In this document: in pieces, positions 61,158 to 64,000 of the stretch | How the letters are laid out: the number at the start of each line of letters is the position of its first letter | Numbering within the stretch: the stretch's first letter is position 1 | Assembly: GCA_963813725.1 (NCBI GenBank) | Contig: CAWFAI010000017.1 | Coordinates: 124,001 to 188,000 of the forward strand | Length of the DNA stretch: 64,000 nt | Direction: 5' to 3' | Origin: VGBV01 sp963813725 | Lineage (GTDB): Bacteria; Actinomycetota; Thermoleophilia; Solirubrobacterales; 70-9 | Notes under the pieces: generated by a model | The model's input: only the letters and a program-made list of their open reading frames with translations | Database searches by the model: none | What the model was told of the DNA's origin: nothing | Program-made: the position numbers and the translations under genes

Positions 61158-63155
61158 TCACAGGTTGTCGCGCAGCTTCCGCTCGAGTCCCTTCAATTCG
61201 GGTCCGTCGGGGTTGAGCGCTCGCGCGCGGGCGAGCGCCGCTGAGGCGGCCTCGGGATCCGTGGGCCCGAGCACCCGCGCCTCCAGGAAGTAAAGCGTCC
61301 ACTCTTCCGGCTCGCGCTCCTGGGCCTGCTCGAGCGCGGCGAGCGCGCGTTCGCGATCGCCGACCTTCTCGGCGATCACCGCCTCGCTCGCCAGCGGGCG
61401 CGCCGCGAACGGGTTGAGATCGGCCGCCCTCCCCAAAGCCGAGTACGCGCCGCTCAAGTCCGACCCGGCCGTCCGCAGCGCGTGGTTGGTGTAGCGCTCA
61501 CTGAAGAACAGCGGCAGGATCGCCAGCGCGACGACACCGATCAGAGCCAGTAGTCCTGTCCGAATTTCCGCCCGCCGCTTACCCACGTGTCTGGCCAGCC
61601 CAGGGCCTGCACCAGCGCCCAGGGCAAACATGACCGGCAGCGTGATCCCCGCATAGGACCAGAACCACTCGACCGACGCGTGGACGATCCAGTAGCCGCC
61701 GACCGCCAGTGACCCCGCGGCCAGGGCGCGCCCCGTCGGTCCGAGCCCCCGCGTGCGCAGGGCGGCGATGGCGGCCCCGCCGACGAAGCCGAGCAGCAAC
61801 AGCAGCCCAGGGAGGCCCAGCTCGGAGATCATCAGCATCTCGACGCTGTGAGGGTCCTCGGGCTGGACTTCGATCGCCGTGGGATCGCGAGCCAAAAGGT
61901 AGGTGTTGCGGAACCCCCCCGCCCCCGCCCCCGCGATCGGGTCGTCCTGGAAGTCATCGATCGCCACCCGCCAGAGGTCGCCGCGACCCGAGCGAAGGTC
62001 GAAACCAAACCGGCTTCCCTGCTCCCTGAAGTCCGGCGTCCCCTCGGAGAGCTGGGCGGTGTCGAACAGCTCCTCGGGACCACCCTCTCTGGCGATCACG
62101 AGCCCTCCCCCGACGACAAGCGCAATCGCAGCGATCGCGAGCGCCGAGCCCCCGACAATCCGGCCTGGGCGCTCGGGCAGGCTCGGATCAACGCGGCTGA
62201 CGATCAATCCCGCCACGGTCGAGAGCACGGTGCTGATCGCGATCACGACACACGCGTCGTGCAATGCCGGGATCGAGGCGGGTGTCTTGCCCCCTCCCGC
62301 CTGATAGACGTCGAGCAGCCACGGCAGCGAAACGGTGACCGGAGCGGAGACCAGGGCGAGCAGACCGGCCATCCGCAACCGCGCAGGGTGGAGGGCGATG
62401 ACCAGCGCGGCCCCGACGACCACGGCGAACAGAGCGCTGCGGCTCTGCGAAAGGACCCCGAGTTGGAGGGCCAGCGTCGCCGTCCCGAACAGCGCCCCGC
62501 GCAGGCGCCAGTCGAGCTCTCGAGCTATGGCGAGCACCAACATTGGCCAGAGCGCGATCGCGAAATACGCAGCCTCGGCGTTGCGGTAGCCGAGTGGGTA
62601 GCGAAGGGTGGCGTCGTCCTCGAAGAAGTCGGCCGCGTTGTCGCCGGTCCACAGCACGACCAGGGTCACCAGCGCGATCAGCGCGCCCGCGGCTGCGAGC
62701 GGCAGCAGCGACAGCAGCATCCGTCTGCCCAACAGCATGCAGAGCCAGGCCCCGAGCACGAAAGCCGTCGCGTAGGCGAACACCCGCAGGGCATCCTCGA
62801 CGGCGACGGCCGGCACGGGCGACCACAGTGCAGAGATCGCGGTGAGCGAGGCGATCCCGAGCAGGGAACCGACGGCGATCGCCGCCGGACCGCGCAGCGC
62901 CGGCCAGGGCGCCAACAGAAGCAGCGCCGCGAGCAGCCCGAGCAGGACGAGAGTGCCCGGGTAGAAGACGACGCCGAAATAGGCTCCCCGCTCCCATCCC
63001 CACCAGGCGAACAAACCCGTGACGACAACCAGCGGGAGCACCGCGGCGGCAGGGGCGCCCGCTCCCAGCTGACGGGCGCGGCCACCGCCAGCGGGATGCG
63101 AGCCGCCGGGACCGCTCGGTCCAGCGGCCGGCGTCTCGGCTGTGGCGTGCATCAC
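61158..63155 (-). CDS. O-antigen ligase / polymerase-like membrane protein with TPR tail
   Basis: The 665-residue protein has about a dozen hydrophobic helices. It also has a large external loop (about 335-420) with GFDLRSGRGDLWRVAIDDFQ, then DPIAGAGAGGFRNTYLL and VQPEDPHSVEMLMISELGL. That loop is the core motif of the Wzy/WaaL (O-antigen ligase) family, with the conserved His. The C-terminal 120 residues form TPR-like helices (GAYSALGRAADLNPFAARPL, EKVGDRERALAALEQAQERE). Such proteins polymerise or attach surface glycans; the exact glycan is unknown. It is divergent from a Wzz-type gene, supporting an exopolysaccharide locus that continues beyond the window. Confidence 0.85.
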   Translation of the reverse strand: MMHATAETPAAGPSGPGGSHPAGGGRARQLGAGAPAAAVLPLVVVTGLFAWWGWERGAYFGVVFYPGTLVLLGLLAALLLLAPWPALRGPAAIAVGSLLGIASLTAISALWSPVPAVAVEDALRVFAYATAFVLGAWLCMLLGRRMLLSLLPLAAAGALIALVTLVVLWTGDNAADFFEDDATLRYPLGYRNAEAAYFAIALWPMLVLAIARELDWRLRGALFGTATLALQLGVLSQSRSALFAVVVGAALVIALHPARLRMAGLLALVSAPVTVSLPWLLDVYQAGGGKTPASIPALHDACVVIAISTVLSTVAGLIVSRVDPSLPERPGRIVGGSALAIAAIALVVGGGLVIAREGGPEELFDTAQLSEGTPDFREQGSRFGFDLRSGRGDLWRVAIDDFQDDPIAGAGAGGFRNTYLLARDPTAIEVQPEDPHSVEMLMISELGLPGLLLLLGFVGGAAIAALRTRGLGPTGRALAAGSLAVGGYWIVHASVEWFWSYAGITLPVMFALGAGAGPGLARHVGKRRAEIRTGLLALIGVVALAILPLFFSERYTNHALRTAGSDLSGAYSALGRAADLNPFAARPLASEAVIAEKVGDRERALAALEQAQEREPEEWTLYFLEARVLGPTDPEAASAALARARALNPDGPELKGLERKLRDNL

Positions 63156-63205
63156 TGCACGCTAACCGACACTGTCGATGGCCCCGACTGACAGAATCCG
63201 CACCC

Positions 63206-64000
63206 ATGACCCCTCTCGAAGAGGCGATTGTCGGCGAGCCGGATCAGAATGTTGCCGACTGGCTCCACCCTCAGCAGGAAGAGGAGGGCCTGCGAAGGTA
63301 CGTCGAGACCCTTCGCGAGCGCTGGCGCCTGATCGCGATCACGGTCGTTGTGACCACCCTGATCTCAATTCTCTACGTGCTGCTCGCTCCGAAAACCTAC
63401 GAGGGGCGGGCGGACATGCTCGTGACCCCAGTGGCGAGCGACTCCGGGATCTTGCGCAGCCTGCCCTTGATCTTCGAGTCGGTAGACCCGACGCGGGACG
63501 TGGAGACCGCATCGCAGTTCGTTACCAACCTGGACGTCGCCAGGAGCGTGGTGGATGAGCTCGCCCTCGACGAGAGCCCCCGCGAGCTGCTGAAGAAGGT
63601 CTCCGCAGAGCCGGTCGCGCAGAGCAACATCGTCGCGATCAGTGCCACGGGCGACAGCCCTGAGCAGGCGCGCGACCTGGCGAACGCCTTCGCCGAGGCT
63701 ACGGTCGACGACCGCACCGCCCAGATCCACGAGGTGGCCGACCAGCTGATCCCCGGCCTGGAGGCCCAAGTCACCGATGCCACTGACGAAGTCGCCCGCG
63801 CCGAGGCCGCGGCCACGCTCTCTCAGCTGCAGACGGTCAGGAGCGCTCCCGACCCCTCACTGCGGGTGGAGACCCTCGCCGATTTGCCCCCGGACCAGGC
63901 CTCCCCTCGGCCGGTGTTGAGCATCGCGGGCGGCATCCTCGGGGGGCTCGTCCTGGGCATCGTCGGCGCCTTCGGGGCACAGACGCTGGATTCGACACTG
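63206..64000 (+). CDS. Wzz / chain-length determinant protein (partial, runs off the window)
   Basis: The ATG at 63206 starts MTPLEEAIVGEPDQNVADWL. RRYVETLRERWRLIAITVVV and a first membrane helix (about 48-68) follow. Then comes a periplasmic-type domain with YEGRADMLVTPVASDSGILR, FVTNLDVARSVVDELALDE and ATGDSPEQARDLANAFAEAT. The coiled part AEAAATLSQLQTVRS follows, then PVLSIAGGILGGLVLGIVGAF, the second helix. The frame is open at 64000 (about 265 residues seen). This is the polysaccharide co-polymerase fold; a C-terminal tyrosine-kinase domain may follow outside. It lacks a stop in view and is divergent from the polymerase gene by 50 bases. Confidence 0.85.
   Translation, partial: MTPLEEAIVGEPDQNVADWLHPQQEEEGLRRYVETLRERWRLIAITVVVTTLISILYVLLAPKTYEGRADMLVTPVASDSGILRSLPLIFESVDPTRDVETASQFVTNLDVARSVVDELALDESPRELLKKVSAEPVAQSNIVAISATGDSPEQARDLANAFAEATVDDRTAQIHEVADQLIPGLEAQVTDATDEVARAEAAATLSQLQTVRSAPDPSLRVETLADLPPDQASPRPVLSIAGGILGGLVLGIVGAFGAQTLDSTL

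Overview
The window looks like a chromosomal stretch of a high-GC actinobacterium, most probably class Thermoleophilia (Solirubrobacterales-like). The reasons are very GC-rich third codon positions, a GatCAB amidotransferase, the classical menaquinone (men) pathway, a class-E-like sortase, SnoaL-like genes starting MS(E/Q)ENVE, and secreted proteins with Lys/Arg-rich tails. The lineage is inferred from style, not from a marker gene. I see no rRNA, tRNA, CRISPR array, IS element or prophage. Coding is dense and no gap without a gene exceeds 300 bases.

Layout. 0-10 kb: leuA with a leucine-rich leader peptide, a PerM/AI-2E-type permease, a membrane protein, an RTX-like secreted protein, serA plus a class V aminotransferase, small membrane proteins, a cupin and ilvC. 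10-20 kb: the men genes (menE reverse; menB-menA-menC-menD forward; menF reverse), then ilvN and ilvB. 19.8-25 kb: a secreted protein, sqdB (sulfolipid precursor), a DUF2304-GT2 glycosyltransferase, a zinc-ribbon membrane protein and ndh behind a perfect palindrome. 25-31 kb: gatC-gatA-zincin-gatB and a beta-helix surface protein. 31-35 kb: a GMC oxidoreductase and a row of four paralogous four-helix membrane proteins. 35-44 kb: folD, pcrA, a lipoprotein, cysE, cysK, tandem SnoaL-like genes, a YWTD-propeller protein and an Rrf2 regulator. 44-58 kb: vanZ-like, an HDOD-LuxR regulator, gltX and nfo head to head, dnaE, sixA, a ferritin-like protein, a coiled-coil/transglycosylase-like secreted protein, a LysR regulator and argG. 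58-64 kb: a sortase, a small cell-envelope cluster with an LPFTG-anchored protein, a two-copy direct repeat, an O-antigen-ligase-like polymerase and the start of a Wzz-type protein.

Functionally the window combines amino-acid biosynthesis (Leu/Ile/Val, Ser, Cys, Arg), menaquinone with type II NADH dehydrogenase (respiration), core DNA and translation functions, and cell-surface construction. The best candidate for something new is the leuA leader: its Leu codons contain a perfect 9-base complement of the leuA Shine-Dalgarno region, which suggests translational attenuation in which the stalled ribosome itself uncovers the leuA start.

Caution: eight or nine genes, including dnaE, ilvB and cysE, are each broken by what looks like a 1-2 base indel, several in homopolymers. 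The neighbouring frame continues the protein exactly. This is most simply sequence or assembly error, and I describe these genes as single loci.
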